Positions 41,141 to 49,260 of a stretch of DNA of 64,000 bases are shown here, in pieces (position 1 is the stretch's first letter; each line of letters begins with the position of its first letter). The notes below the pieces were generated by a model. That model ran no database searches, had not been told where the DNA came from, and saw nothing but the letters and a program-made list of their open reading frames with translations. This DNA comes from Haematospirillum jordaniae (GTDB taxonomy: Bacteria > Pseudomonadota > Alphaproteobacteria > Rhodospirillales > Rhodospirillaceae), in contig NZ_CP014525.1 in NCBI RefSeq assembly GCF_001611975.1, positions 1,170,001 through 1,234,000 of the forward strand. The letters run 5' to 3'. The translations under genes and the position numbers were made by a program.

Positions 41141-42109
41141 TCAGGGGGCGGATTGTGCCGGTTCCCGGTCTTCCAGCATGGCCCGGATGGTGGTGATATC
41201 CCGTTCCGGCCGGATACGCTCGAACAGGGGTCTGGCCTGGTGCCAGTCATGGCAGGCGTGACGGGCGATAAAGGTCAGCCATTGCTTTAGACGCCCACCA
41301 CGGATAGCCGGTACGCAGCCATCCTGTGATCCCAGCAGGCTGTCATAGTGCAGCAGCAGGGTGCAGACTTGTTCCCACGGCCACGGCGGGGCCCCGGTTT
41401 TCAGGCGCAGGGCCAGATCTGGACGGGCAATGGCCCCGCGCCCCAGCATGGCGGCCTCGCACCCTGAAACCCGGGCGCACTCTCGCCAGTCTTGCGGGGT
41501 CCAGATTTCACCATTGGCAATGACAGGGATATCCACGGCCTGGCGGATACCGTCCAGAAGGGGCCAGCGAGCCGGCGGGCGATAGCCATCGGCCCTGGTC
41601 CGGGCGTGCACGACCAGCTCGTCGGCACCGCCATCGCGGGCGGCCAGGGCAATCTCCAGATGCTGGCTAGTATCCTCGTAACCCAGGCGGACCTTGGCGG
41701 TGACCGGGATGTGATCCGGAACAGCGTTTCGCGTGGCGGCGACAATGGCGGCGATACGGTCTGGCGTGCGCAGCAGGCTGGCCCCGGCGGCGCGGCGGTT
41801 GACGGTTTTTGACGGGCAGCCGAAGTTTAGGTCAATCCCCGGTGCCCCTAGGCTGGCGACAAAGGCGGCATTATCCGCTGTTACGGCCGGTTCCGGCCCC
41901 ATGATCTGGACATAGACCGGAGTGCCGGAGTCGGTTCTGCCCCCGGTCAGCAGTTCCGGGCACAAGCGGTACCAGACATGGGGCGGCAACAGGCCGCGGG
42001 AGACCCGGACAAATTCGCACACGGCCCGTTCAAAGGCCCCAGTCGCGGTCAGAAGGCGGCGTGCCGGCGGATCGGTCAGCCCTTCCATGGGGGCAAGAAT
42101 CAGGCGCAT
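41141..42109 (-). CDS. dusC: tRNA-dihydrouridine(16) synthase DusC
   Basis: A 322-residue FMN enzyme reducing uridine in the D loop of tRNA. It matches DusC: 'LILAPMEGLTDPPARRLLT' at the start, 'IDLNFGCPSKTVNRRAAGAS' (catalytic Cys in FGCPSK), 'DELVVHARTRADGYRPPARW' and 'IPVIANGEIWTPQDWRE' for FMN binding. The C-terminal 'GGRLKQWLTFIARH' is typical of the DusC rather than DusA/B branch. No operon partner; the 264 bases upstream hold no gene I can support. Confidence 0.9.
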   Translation of the reverse strand: MRLILAPMEGLTDPPARRLLTATGAFERAVCEFVRVSRGLLPPHVWYRLCPELLTGGRTDSGTPVYVQIMGPEPAVTADNAAFVASLGAPGIDLNFGCPSKTVNRRAAGASLLRTPDRIAAIVAATRNAVPDHIPVTAKVRLGYEDTSQHLEIALAARDGGADELVVHARTRADGYRPPARWPLLDGIRQAVDIPVIANGEIWTPQDWRECARVSGCEAAMLGRGAIARPDLALRLKTGAPPWPWEQVCTLLLHYDSLLGSQDGCVPAIRGGRLKQWLTFIARHACHDWHQARPLFERIRPERDITTIRAMLEDREPAQSAP

Positions 42110-42373
42110 GCAAGGGAACCATATCCGGGAAGCGGGAAGGCTGCTCTGTAGCGAAACCCACGGCCCGGGTCAATGGTCCGGTTCCGCCACAAGGACTGTG
42201 CGCATCCGGTTGGGCTTGACGTGGCGTTGCCCTTGGGCGACAACAAACGTTTTGGCATAGCCTTCTGTTTGCTGCAGGGTAGGGGTACAGCCAGATCTTG
42301 GTGATGATACCGGGGGCGCCGGTTGGCGTGTGTGTGCCTGTGGCGTGGTATATCCGGGGACTATGGGGTTTTC

Positions 42374-43207
42374 ATGAGTCGTCCTGTTGTTGTGTGTTGT
42401 GCCATTACCGGATCACGCCCGCGTAAGGCGGATAATCCGGCGGTGCCGGTTGCTCCGGCCGAGCAGGTGGAAAGTGCGCAGGACGCGTTTGAGTCCGGCG
42501 CCACGCTGTTGCACCTGCATGTCCGCGATGACAACGAGAATCCGAGTTTCGATCCCGACCGTTTTGCCACGGTGATGGAGGGTGTGGCCCGTTATTGTCC
42601 GGGTATGGTGGTGGAGTTGTCGACCGGTGGTGTCGATGGCGATCCATCCCAGCGGCTGGCGATGCTGCCCTTGCGCCCGGAAATGGTGGCGCTGGCCCCG
42701 GGATCTTTCAATATGCCCGGCGGCGTCTATCTCAACCCGCCCGATGTAGTGCACGAGCTGGGGCAGGCTGTGGTGCGTATGGGGATCAAGCCGACCCTAG
42801 AGCTGTTTGACCTGTCGATGCTTTATGCCACAGCCGCTTTGATCGGGCAGGGGCTTTTGCCTGAACGTCCGCACTTTCACATTGTTCTGGGGGGGCAGGC
42901 CGCCCTGCCGGCCCGGCGTCAGGTGCTGGATTTTATGGTAGCGGAAATCCGGGACCTGTTCCCGGACGCCTCGTGGATGGCATCCGGGCTTGGGTCGCAC
43001 CAAGATCTGGTGATGGACTGGGCCTTGTCCCTAGGCGGGCACATCCGTACCGGTCTGGAAGACAACATCCGCCTGACCCGCCATGCCCTGGCTGAAAGCA
43101 ATGGCCAGCTGGTGCGGCGGGCGGTGGCGCGCTGTATGGATTATGGTTGCCGCCCGGCCAATGTGGCGGAAACCCGTCGCATGCTGGGCTTGCCAGAGCA
43201 TTCGTGA
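42374..43207 (+). CDS. BKACE family beta-keto acid cleavage enzyme (DUF849)
   Basis: A 277-residue TIM-barrel protein of the 3-keto-5-aminohexanoate cleavage enzyme (Kce) family. 'VVVCCAITGSRPRKADNPAV' at the start (family: i...aiTGa......pp.iP.t), 'GATLLHLHVRDDNENPSFD' (His pair binding the metal is in HLHVRD), 'VELSTGG' and 'ASGLGSHQDLVMDWALSLGG' follow in order. The enzymes use acetyl-CoA and Zn to split a beta-keto acid; substrates range from lysine-fermentation intermediates to dehydrocarnitine, and cannot be chosen from this sequence. ATG 42374 gives the normal N-terminus. Confidence 0.88.
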   Translation: MSRPVVVCCAITGSRPRKADNPAVPVAPAEQVESAQDAFESGATLLHLHVRDDNENPSFDPDRFATVMEGVARYCPGMVVELSTGGVDGDPSQRLAMLPLRPEMVALAPGSFNMPGGVYLNPPDVVHELGQAVVRMGIKPTLELFDLSMLYATAALIGQGLLPERPHFHIVLGGQAALPARRQVLDFMVAEIRDLFPDASWMASGLGSHQDLVMDWALSLGGHIRTGLEDNIRLTRHALAESNGQLVRRAVARCMDYGCRPANVAETRRMLGLPEHS

Positions 43208-43222
43208 AACCAGGATGAAGGC

Positions 43223-43777
43223 TTAGCCATTCTGGTCTGGTCGCCGTGCCTCTAGGATCCGGAAGGTGTGGGTTCGGGTGCCATCGGGTGCCGGTGCTCC
43301 CTCCCGGCAGCTAGTTTCATGCCAGAGTGCCGGGTCCAGCGCGGGAAAGAAAGCATCGCCCTGTGGATCCATATAGACATCGGTTTTGTAGACCCGGTCG
43401 GCACGATCTAGGGTTCGCACGTAGAGTTCTGCTCCCCCGATAATCATGATTTCCCCGCTTTCCTGTCCCAGCGGGTCTTGGGCGGCAAGGTCGATGGCCT
43501 GATCCAGTGATCCTGCGGTCAGAATGCCGTCGGCTGTCCAGGACGGATTGCGGGTCAAGACGATGTTGGTTCGTCCGGGCAGGGGGCGTCCCAGGGACAG
43601 GAAGGTCTTCCGCCCCATCAGAACCGGTTTTCCCATGGTCATGCGGCGGAAATACTGCAGGTCATCGGACAGTTTCCACGGCAGGGTGTTGTTGTGGCCG
43701 ATCACCCCGTTACGGGCAACGGCAACAATCAGCGAGACCAGGGGGCGTGCTGTAGCCGGGGTACTGGTTTTTGTCAT
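43223..43777 (-). CDS. folA: dihydrofolate reductase
   Basis: A 184-residue DHFR: 'VSLIVAVARNGVIGHNNTLP' then WKL, 'MGKPVLMGRKTFLSLGRPLP' and 'IMIIGGAELY', the standard folate and NADPH contacts. It regenerates tetrahydrofolate after thymidylate synthesis. ATG 43777 overlaps the thyA stop (ATGA), so the pair forms a translationally coupled thyA-folA operon. Longer upstream frames run through thyA and are not used. Confidence 0.96.
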   Translation of the reverse strand: MTKTSTPATARPLVSLIVAVARNGVIGHNNTLPWKLSDDLQYFRRMTMGKPVLMGRKTFLSLGRPLPGRTNIVLTRNPSWTADGILTAGSLDQAIDLAAQDPLGQESGEIMIIGGAELYVRTLDRADRVYKTDVYMDPQGDAFFPALDPALWHETSCREGAPAPDGTRTHTFRILEARRPDQNG

Positions 43778-44580
43778 ACTGCAACCGGGGCCTTGATGTG
43801 CGGATGGGCGGTGTAGCCTTCCAAGGTGAAATCTTCGTACCGGAACGCGAACAGGTCGGTCACGGCCGGGTTGAGGGTCATCCGTGGCAGGGTCATGGGC
43901 TTGCGGGTCAGCTGTTCGCGGGCCTGGTCCAGATGGTTGAGGTACAGGTGCGCATCCCCCAGTGTGTGGATAAACTCCCCGGGCTGGAGGCCGGTGACCT
44001 GCGCCATCATCAGGGTCAGTAGGGCATAGGAAGCGATATTGAACGGCACCCCAAGAAAAATGTCGGCAGAGCGCTGGTACAGCTGGCAGGACAGGCGGCC
44101 TTCCGCCACGTGGAACTGGAACAGGCAGTGGCACGGGGGAAGGGCCATGGAGTCCACCTGAGCCGGATTCCAGGCCGACACGATGTGGCGTCGCGAATCC
44201 GGGTTGGTGCGCAGGCTGTCCACCACGGTGCGGATCTGGTCCAGGGTCTGGTCCGGGTTGTCGGGCGTCGGGGCCGGCCACGACCGCCACTGGGCCCCAT
44301 AGACCGGGCCGAGGTTGCCGTTCTCATCAGCCCATTCATCCCAGATGGAAACGCCGTGTTCCTTCAGCCAAGCAATGTTGGTATCCCCGCGCAGGAACCA
44401 CAGAAGCTCGTAGGCAATGGACTTCAGGTGCAGTTTCTTGGTGGTGAGAAGGGGGAAACCGTCTTCTAGGTCAAAGCGCATCTGGTGCCCGAACAGGGAT
44501 AGGGTGCCTGTTCCGGTGCGATCGGCCTTGCGGTGGCCGGTTTCCAGAACCAGCCGCATCAGGTCGTGGTACTGCTGCAT
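43774..44580 (-). CDS. thyA: thymidylate synthase
   Basis: A 268-residue ThyA (family about 264). 'YHDLMRLVLETGHRKADRTG' at the start (dRTGtgt.s.fg), 'LPPCHCLFQFHV' with the catalytic Cys, 'DIFLGVPFNIASYALLTLMM' for folate binding and 'LGDAHLYLNHLDQ' are all present. It converts dUMP to dTMP using methylene-tetrahydrofolate, making dihydrofolate that FolA recycles. ATG 44580 fits the family length; the frame to 44691 lacks support. The ssrA promoter is divergent about 95 bases upstream. Confidence 0.97.
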   Translation of the reverse strand: MQQYHDLMRLVLETGHRKADRTGTGTLSLFGHQMRFDLEDGFPLLTTKKLHLKSIAYELLWFLRGDTNIAWLKEHGVSIWDEWADENGNLGPVYGAQWRSWPAPTPDNPDQTLDQIRTVVDSLRTNPDSRRHIVSAWNPAQVDSMALPPCHCLFQFHVAEGRLSCQLYQRSADIFLGVPFNIASYALLTLMMAQVTGLQPGEFIHTLGDAHLYLNHLDQAREQLTRKPMTLPRMTLNPAVTDLFAFRYEDFTLEGYTAHPHIKAPVAV

Positions 44581-44674
44581 GGGAATTGTGGCCTCGGTGT
44601 TGCGAAGGATGACAGGGTCTATAAAGCGTATTCTGCCTTTGTGGCGCAAGGGCAGAATCTCTGTGCGGTTTCGC

Positions 44675-44702
44675 TTGCATGCACAGGGCAAGACCCTATA
44701 GT
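44675..44702 (+). promoter_or_regulatory. promoter of ssrA
   Basis: TTGCAT (44675-44680), 16 bases, TATAGT (44697-44702), placing the transcript start near 44709, ahead of the tmRNA acceptor piece. Confidence 0.65.
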
Positions 44703-44708
44703 CTTGTA

Positions 44709-44996
44709 CTTGCCGGGCTTGCTCGGCTATGGCGCTAAACCCTTTGCGGAATAGGCGTAGCGGACCCGGGGGCGGTACCCGGCGTCTCCACCATCACTCC
44801 TCCCTGCCGGGCAGGGTGGATCTGTGGGGACGAAATAGGATCGACGCGCGTAGTAAAGGCCTAGGCTGTGCCCGGTATAGTATCCGCCGTTATCGGGCTG
44901 AACTCTACAAGTGCCAACGACAACGTTGAACTTGCCGCTGCCGCTTAATTGCCGGTAAGCGCGGTCCGGGGGGCACCGGGCAACAGAAGCCCCCCA
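44709..44996 (+). ncRNA. ssrA: tmRNA, circularly permuted two-piece type
   Basis: The tRNA-like 3' half comes first: a T arm and CGTCTCC plus ACCA end near 44800. Its matching 5' half GGGGACG lies downstream at about 44833, so the pieces are permuted, as known for alphaproteobacteria. Pairing GGGGACG/CGTCTCC contains a G3-U70 pair for alanine charging. The coding piece includes the tag frame 44913-44948, giving ANDNVELAAAA then TAA. A GGGGGGC/GCCCCCC hairpin (44968-44995) ends the molecule. The intervening segment after ACCA is removed during processing. The RNA rescues stalled ribosomes and marks the product for ClpXP. Exact ends are estimates. Confidence 0.92.
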
Positions 44997-45044
44997 CTTT
45001 GGTTACCTGACGGGGCCGGATCTGTAGTGCCGGGAGTTTATAGT

Positions 45045-45575
45045 TTGAGCGAGATCCACATTTCCTACGAAGATCTGGTTGAGCAGGCGTTGCGCACGGT
45101 GTTGCGCGATGTACTGAGGGGGGCGCGCGACCAAGGCTTGCCCGGTGGGCATCATTTTTACATTACGTTCCAGACCGATGCTGATGGGGTGGTGATGTCC
45201 CCCCGCTTGCGGGCGCGCTATCCGGAAGAAATGACCATTGTCCTCCAGCACCAGTTCTGGAACCTGACGGTTGATGACGTGATGTTTTCCGTTGACCTGT
45301 CGTTTTCCGGACAAACAGAGCATTTGCGGGTGCCGTTTGCGGCTGTGACCGCCTTTGCCGATCCGTATGCCCGTTTTGGCCTGCAGTTTCGTGGCGGGCT
45401 TGATGTGGATGTGGATATGGAGGATGACGGGAGCGAGGACGACGGGTACGACGATCCGGAATACGGCGATGGCAAGCCCGTTGCCCGGAATACGGATGAA
45501 GCCCCGGGCGATGACTCCACCGGCCCTTCGGATGGCAGCAATGTTGTGGCTCTGGACGCCTTTCGCCGCAAATAG
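45045..45575 (+). CDS. sspB: SspB-like ClpXP adaptor (alphaproteobacterial type)
   Basis: A 176-residue adaptor that delivers ssrA-tagged proteins to ClpXP. 'ISYEDLVEQALRTVLRDVL' at the start, 'HHFYITFQTDADGVVMSPRL' and 'YPEEMTIVLQHQFWNLTVDD' (family: yp.em.ivlqhqfwdL.v.) form the tag-binding core, and 'LRVPFAAVTAFADPYARFGL' closes it. The acidic, disordered tail ends with 'NVVALDAFRRK', the peptide that docks on ClpX. TTG 45045 is preferred because GGGAG lies 8 bases upstream; GTG 45027 is possible. It lies 49 bases after the tmRNA, linking tag and adaptor. Confidence 0.9.
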   Translation: MSEIHISYEDLVEQALRTVLRDVLRGARDQGLPGGHHFYITFQTDADGVVMSPRLRARYPEEMTIVLQHQFWNLTVDDVMFSVDLSFSGQTEHLRVPFAAVTAFADPYARFGLQFRGGLDVDVDMEDDGSEDDGYDDPEYGDGKPVARNTDEAPGDDSTGPSDGSNVVALDAFRRK

Positions 45576-45603
45576 GCGTGGTTGCTGCCATTTATGATCG
45601 TGT

Positions 45604-45631
45604 ACGGGCACCTCTGGCGGGTGCCCGTTTT
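45604..45631 (+). terminator. terminator after sspB
   Basis: ACGGGCACC (45604-45612) / GGTGCCCGT (45620-45628) with a 7-base loop and T tail. From here to 45846 no gene is supported. Confidence 0.85.
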
Positions 45632-45846
45632 CTGTGTGGCCATGCCGGGGGGATGGTTCTGTTGTCTCAGGGAGGCCGGGTCCGGGCGGGCTGGCAGGTC
45701 TAGGGGGGGGTGCCTGATCCAGTTTTCGCCGGGTCCTTGTCTGGACGGGCCGGACGTTTCGATCTATACCCGGCCAACGGGAGAGTTCTGCCCGCGCCCT
45801 GCCGCAACCAGCCGGGCCGGGCTGCTTGTTATGCAGGGAAACCACC

Positions 45847-47457
45847 ATGATTGATGCCGCTTTTGCCGAAATCTTCCCCTTGGGAGAGGATACAACCCCT
45901 TGGCGTCGTCTGGACGGCGACTATGTCCGGACCGAGTCTTTTGCCGGGCAGGAGATGGTGGTGGTTGACCCACAGGCCTTGGTTCAGCTTTCGGCCGAGG
46001 CAATCCGGGATATTTCCCACTTGTTGCGCCCCGGGCATCTGGCCCAGTTGCGGGCAATTGTTGATGACAGCGAGGCCTCGCCCAATGATCGCTTTGTCGC
46101 GCTGGAGTTGCTGAAGAATGCCAATATTGCCGCCGGCGGGGTTCTGCCGATGTGCCAAGACACCGGCACGGCGATTGTCATGGGCAAGAAGGGACAGCGG
46201 ATCTGGACCGGGGTTGATGATGCCCTGTATATCTCGCAGGGTATTGCCGATGCCTATACCCGCCTGAATTTGCGGTATTCACAGCTGACACCGCTGTCGA
46301 TGTTCGAGGAGTCGAACACCGGCAACAACCTGCCGGCCCAGATTGACCTGTATGCGACCGAAGGGGCCGCCTACAAGTTCATGGTTATGGCCAAAGGGGG
46401 TGGATCAGCGAACAAGACATTCCTGTTCCAGGAAACCAAGGCGCTGCTCAACCCGGACAGCCTGCGCAAGTTTGTGTCGGAATCCGTGATCAAGCTGGGA
46501 ACTTCGGCCTGTCCGCCTTATCACCTGGCACTGGTCATTGGTGGCACATCGGCGGAGATGACCCTGAAGACAGTCAAGCTGGCATCGGCCCGGTATCTGG
46601 ATGGTTTGCCGACATCGGGCGGAAAGTTCGGTCAGGCGTTCCGTGATATCGAGATGGAGCAGCAGGTGCTGGAGATTACCCGCACGCTGGGGATCGGGGC
46701 CCAGTTCGGCGGCAAGTACTTCTGCCATGACGTGCGGGTGATCCGTTTGCCGCGCCACGGTGCCAGTTGCCCGGTCGGGCTGGGGGTATCGTGTTCGGCC
46801 GACCGGCAGATGCTGGGCAAGATCACCCGTGACGGTGTGTTCCTGGAAGCGCTGGAGACCGACCCGGCCCGTTATATGCCCGACGTGCGCGAGGACAAGC
46901 TGTCTGGCGAGGTGGTGCAGATCAACCTGAACCAGCCGATGGAGCAGATCCGCGCCACCCTGTCGCGCTATCCGATCAAGACCCGTGTCAGCCTGACCGG
47001 AACCATGGTGGTGGCACGTGATATTGCCCATGCCAAGCTGAAGGAACGCTTGGACGCCGGCAAGGGGTTGCCAGACTATATCAAGAACCATCCGGTGTAC
47101 TATGCCGGTCCTTCCAAGACGCCGGACGGGTATGCCTCGGGGTCATTTGGTCCGACAACAGCCGGGCGCATGGATGCGTATGTGGACCTGTTCCAGTCGC
47201 ATGGCGGCTCCATGGTCATGCTGGCCAAGGGCAATCGCAGCGCGGCGGTCAAGGAAGCCTGCAAGAAGCATGGCGGCTTTTATCTGGGGTCGATCGGCGG
47301 TGCGGCAGCCCAGCTGGCGGTGCAGTCCATCCGCAAGGTAGAGGTTCTGGAGTATCCCGAGCTGGGCATGGAAGCCGTGTGGAAGATCGAGGTGGAGAAC
47401 TTCCCGGCCTTCATCATTGTTGATGACAAGGGCAATGACTTTTTCCGCCAGCTTTGA
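45847..47457 (+). CDS. fumarate hydratase class I (iron-sulfur)
   Basis: A 536-residue class I fumarase. Cysteines for the [4Fe-4S] cluster are seen in 'VLPMCQDTGTAIVMGKKG', 'GASCPVGLGVSCSADR' and 'GTSACPPYHLALVIGG' (three clustered regions), and the C-terminal beta part carries 'SLTGTMVVARDIAHAKLKER' and 'YAGPSKTPDGYASGSFGPTT'. It hydrates fumarate to malate in the TCA cycle and is oxygen sensitive. ATG 45847 starts the family-like N-terminus. It is read alone, with an alpha/beta hydrolase gene 66 bases downstream. Confidence 0.93.
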   Translation: MIDAAFAEIFPLGEDTTPWRRLDGDYVRTESFAGQEMVVVDPQALVQLSAEAIRDISHLLRPGHLAQLRAIVDDSEASPNDRFVALELLKNANIAAGGVLPMCQDTGTAIVMGKKGQRIWTGVDDALYISQGIADAYTRLNLRYSQLTPLSMFEESNTGNNLPAQIDLYATEGAAYKFMVMAKGGGSANKTFLFQETKALLNPDSLRKFVSESVIKLGTSACPPYHLALVIGGTSAEMTLKTVKLASARYLDGLPTSGGKFGQAFRDIEMEQQVLEITRTLGIGAQFGGKYFCHDVRVIRLPRHGASCPVGLGVSCSADRQMLGKITRDGVFLEALETDPARYMPDVREDKLSGEVVQINLNQPMEQIRATLSRYPIKTRVSLTGTMVVARDIAHAKLKERLDAGKGLPDYIKNHPVYYAGPSKTPDGYASGSFGPTTAGRMDAYVDLFQSHGGSMVMLAKGNRSAAVKEACKKHGGFYLGSIGGAAAQLAVQSIRKVEVLEYPELGMEAVWKIEVENFPAFIIVDDKGNDFFRQL

Positions 47458-47523
47458 GGGAGGTTCCGGCGTCATGTTGGGCGCAGGTCGGTTCGGCAGG
47501 CTTTTCCGCGAGGTCGTGCTGGC

Positions 47524-48234
47524 ATGATGGTTTCGTCTGCCGGGGCCATGGCGGCGGCGCGGGGCTGGATGTTTGATGGCCCGGCCGGTCCTTGCGGTGT
47601 GCCGTTGTCGGTTCCGCTGCTGATTCTGGCGCACGGGGCCGGTGCTCCCATGGACAGCCCTTTCATGAATGCTGTGGCGGGGTTGGTGTCGGAAGCAGGG
47701 GTGGCCGTGCTGCGGTTCGAGTTTCCCTATATGGCGGCACGCCGTGCGGGGCATGGGGGGCGGCGTCCTCCGGATAGGGAGCCGGTTCTGTTGCAAACCT
47801 GGGTCGAGACCGTGGCGCAGGCGCGGGCCTTGTTTCGTCCACCCTGTTTGGCCATCGGGGGCAAATCGATGGGTGGGCGCATGGCGGTCATGGTAGCGGC
47901 CGAGGTCGGGGCTGATGGTGTGGTGGCCTTGGGCTATCCCTTTCATCCAGCCCGGAAGCCGGGGCGGGTGGAAAAGCGATGTGCGCCGCTGGAAAACCTT
48001 TCAGTCCCGGGGTTGATTGTTCAAGGCACACGGGATCCTCTGGGGGGCGGGGCGTTGGTTGATACGTTGCGGTTGCCATCAAGCCTGGACATTCTCTGGA
48101 TGTGTGACGGTGATCATGACCTTCGCCCCAGGGTATCGTCTGGTTACCGGGTGGAAGAACACCTGTGCCGGGCTGCCGGGGCTGTGGCAGATTTTGTTGC
48201 CATGCTGCCGGGGAAAGGTAACTATTTACCGTAG
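47524..48234 (+). CDS. KANL3/Tex30-like alpha/beta hydrolase
   Basis: A 236-residue predicted hydrolase. 'LLILAHGAGAPMDSPFMNA' (oxyanion segment typical of the KANL3/Tex30 group: lLaHGagapmdspf), 'LAIGGKSMGGRMAVMVAAEV' with the nucleophile elbow G-K-S-M-G (Ser), 'GLIVQGTRDPLG' (Asp) and 'DGDHDLRP' (His). The triad is therefore intact. The natural substrate is unknown for the bacterial family. It follows fumarase in the same direction and may share its transcript. Confidence 0.8.
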   Translation: MMVSSAGAMAAARGWMFDGPAGPCGVPLSVPLLILAHGAGAPMDSPFMNAVAGLVSEAGVAVLRFEFPYMAARRAGHGGRRPPDREPVLLQTWVETVAQARALFRPPCLAIGGKSMGGRMAVMVAAEVGADGVVALGYPFHPARKPGRVEKRCAPLENLSVPGLIVQGTRDPLGGGALVDTLRLPSSLDILWMCDGDHDLRPRVSSGYRVEEHLCRAAGAVADFVAMLPGKGNYLP

Positions 48235-48263
48235 AACGAGATGTTCACATGTTGACGTGCCTG

Positions 48264-48291
48264 TTGCCCCTGTGGAAAATGCATGTATAAA
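48264..48291 (+). promoter_or_regulatory. promoter of the RHH-domain gene
   Basis: TTGCCC (48264-48269), 16 bases, TATAAA (48286-48291), with a start expected near 48298, 44 bases before the coding start. Confidence 0.6.
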
Positions 48292-48341
48292 TAGGATACT
48301 GGCGGGGCCGGTATGGTCCAGCCCCGAAGAGGGAGGCAGTT

Positions 48342-48668
48342 ATGACCGTGCCCCAGAGTATACCGGCCAATGCGCCTGCTGTTGTTCCGCCCGGGCGGAA
48401 TGGTGGTGGCAGTACGGTTATCAAGCGCAGTGTTCGTATTGCCGGGCACCCTACATCGGTATCGCTGGAAGATGTGTTCTGGGACGCACTGCGTTCTATT
48501 GCCGCAACCCGCAGCCTGAGTATCAATGCCATGGTTTCGGAAATTGATTCTGCGCGCAGTCATACTGCGGGCGGTAATTTGTCCAGTGCGGTCAGGGTGT
48601 ATATCCTTGAATGGTTCCGGTGCCGGGCTGTTGTACCTCCTCCCTCTCCGGATGCACCTGCATCCTGA
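48342..48668 (+). CDS. ribbon-helix-helix domain protein (RHH_4 type)
   Basis: A 108-residue protein. The core 'KRSVRIAGHPTSVSLEDVFW' then 'ALRSIAATRSLSINAMVSEI' and 'LSSAVRVYILEWFR' matches the alphaproteobacterial RHH_4 family (k.sv.i.Gh.TSisLE..fw..L..iA...g.sln.lv.eid......nLsSaiRvfvL), which has a beta strand then two helices. Such proteins are predicted DNA-binding regulators. Own promoter upstream. The N-terminal 25 residues are Pro-rich and disordered. Confidence 0.88.
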   Translation: MTVPQSIPANAPAVVPPGRNGGGSTVIKRSVRIAGHPTSVSLEDVFWDALRSIAATRSLSINAMVSEIDSARSHTAGGNLSSAVRVYILEWFRCRAVVPPPSPDAPAS

Positions 48669-48759
48669 GATCCTGTGCGGACTAGGGTGCGTGTTTTTCT
48701 TGCCTGTGGCCCGCCGGGGCGGCACTGTTCCCTGATCTGTATGACCCCGTTGGTGTGTA

Positions 48760-49227
48760 ATGGCCCGTATTGATTTTTATCACCTGCAGCGATCCCGTCT
48801 GGAAGAGGTTCTGCCGCGCCTGCTGACCCGTGTTCTGCAAGCCGGAGAACGGGCCTTGGTGGTTGCCGGGTCAGAGGAGCGGGTGGAAGATCTGGTGCAG
48901 GCCCTGTGGAATGACCGCGATGGATGGTTGCCGCATGGATCCCGCCGGGACGGATACGCCGAAGAGCAGCCGGTGTGGTTGACCGAGGATCCGCAGGACA
49001 ATGCCAACGGGGCCGGTTACCTGTTTTTGTGTGATGGCAGCGACAGTACCCTAGTCGAGGGCATGGAGCGGGTGTTCGACCTGTTCAACGGGCTGGATGA
49101 AGGCTCGGTTGCCCAAGCGCGGGAACGCTGGCGCCAGCGACGGGAAGAGGGGCACGCGCTGCGGTACTGGCAGCAATCTGGCGACGGGCGCTGGGTGGAA
49201 AAGGCCAGCGCCAATGCCGGGGCGTGA
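48760..49227 (+). CDS. holC: DNA polymerase III subunit chi
   Basis: A 155-residue HolC: 'IDFYHLQRSRLEEVLPRLLT' (family: v.FYhL...le..lp.Ll.kal), 'RALVVAGSEERVEDLVQALW', 'FLPHGSRRDGYAEEQPVWLT' shown as WLPHGSRRDG, and 'VFDLFNGLDEGSVAQARERW'. Chi binds single-stranded-DNA-binding protein and psi to tether the clamp loader. It is convergent with the ABC-F gene and not obviously in an operon. Confidence 0.92.
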   Translation: MARIDFYHLQRSRLEEVLPRLLTRVLQAGERALVVAGSEERVEDLVQALWNDRDGWLPHGSRRDGYAEEQPVWLTEDPQDNANGAGYLFLCDGSDSTLVEGMERVFDLFNGLDEGSVAQARERWRQRREEGHALRYWQQSGDGRWVEKASANAGA

Positions 49228-49260
49228 ACACTTGCTGAAAGGGTAAGGTGCCTTGGTGCG

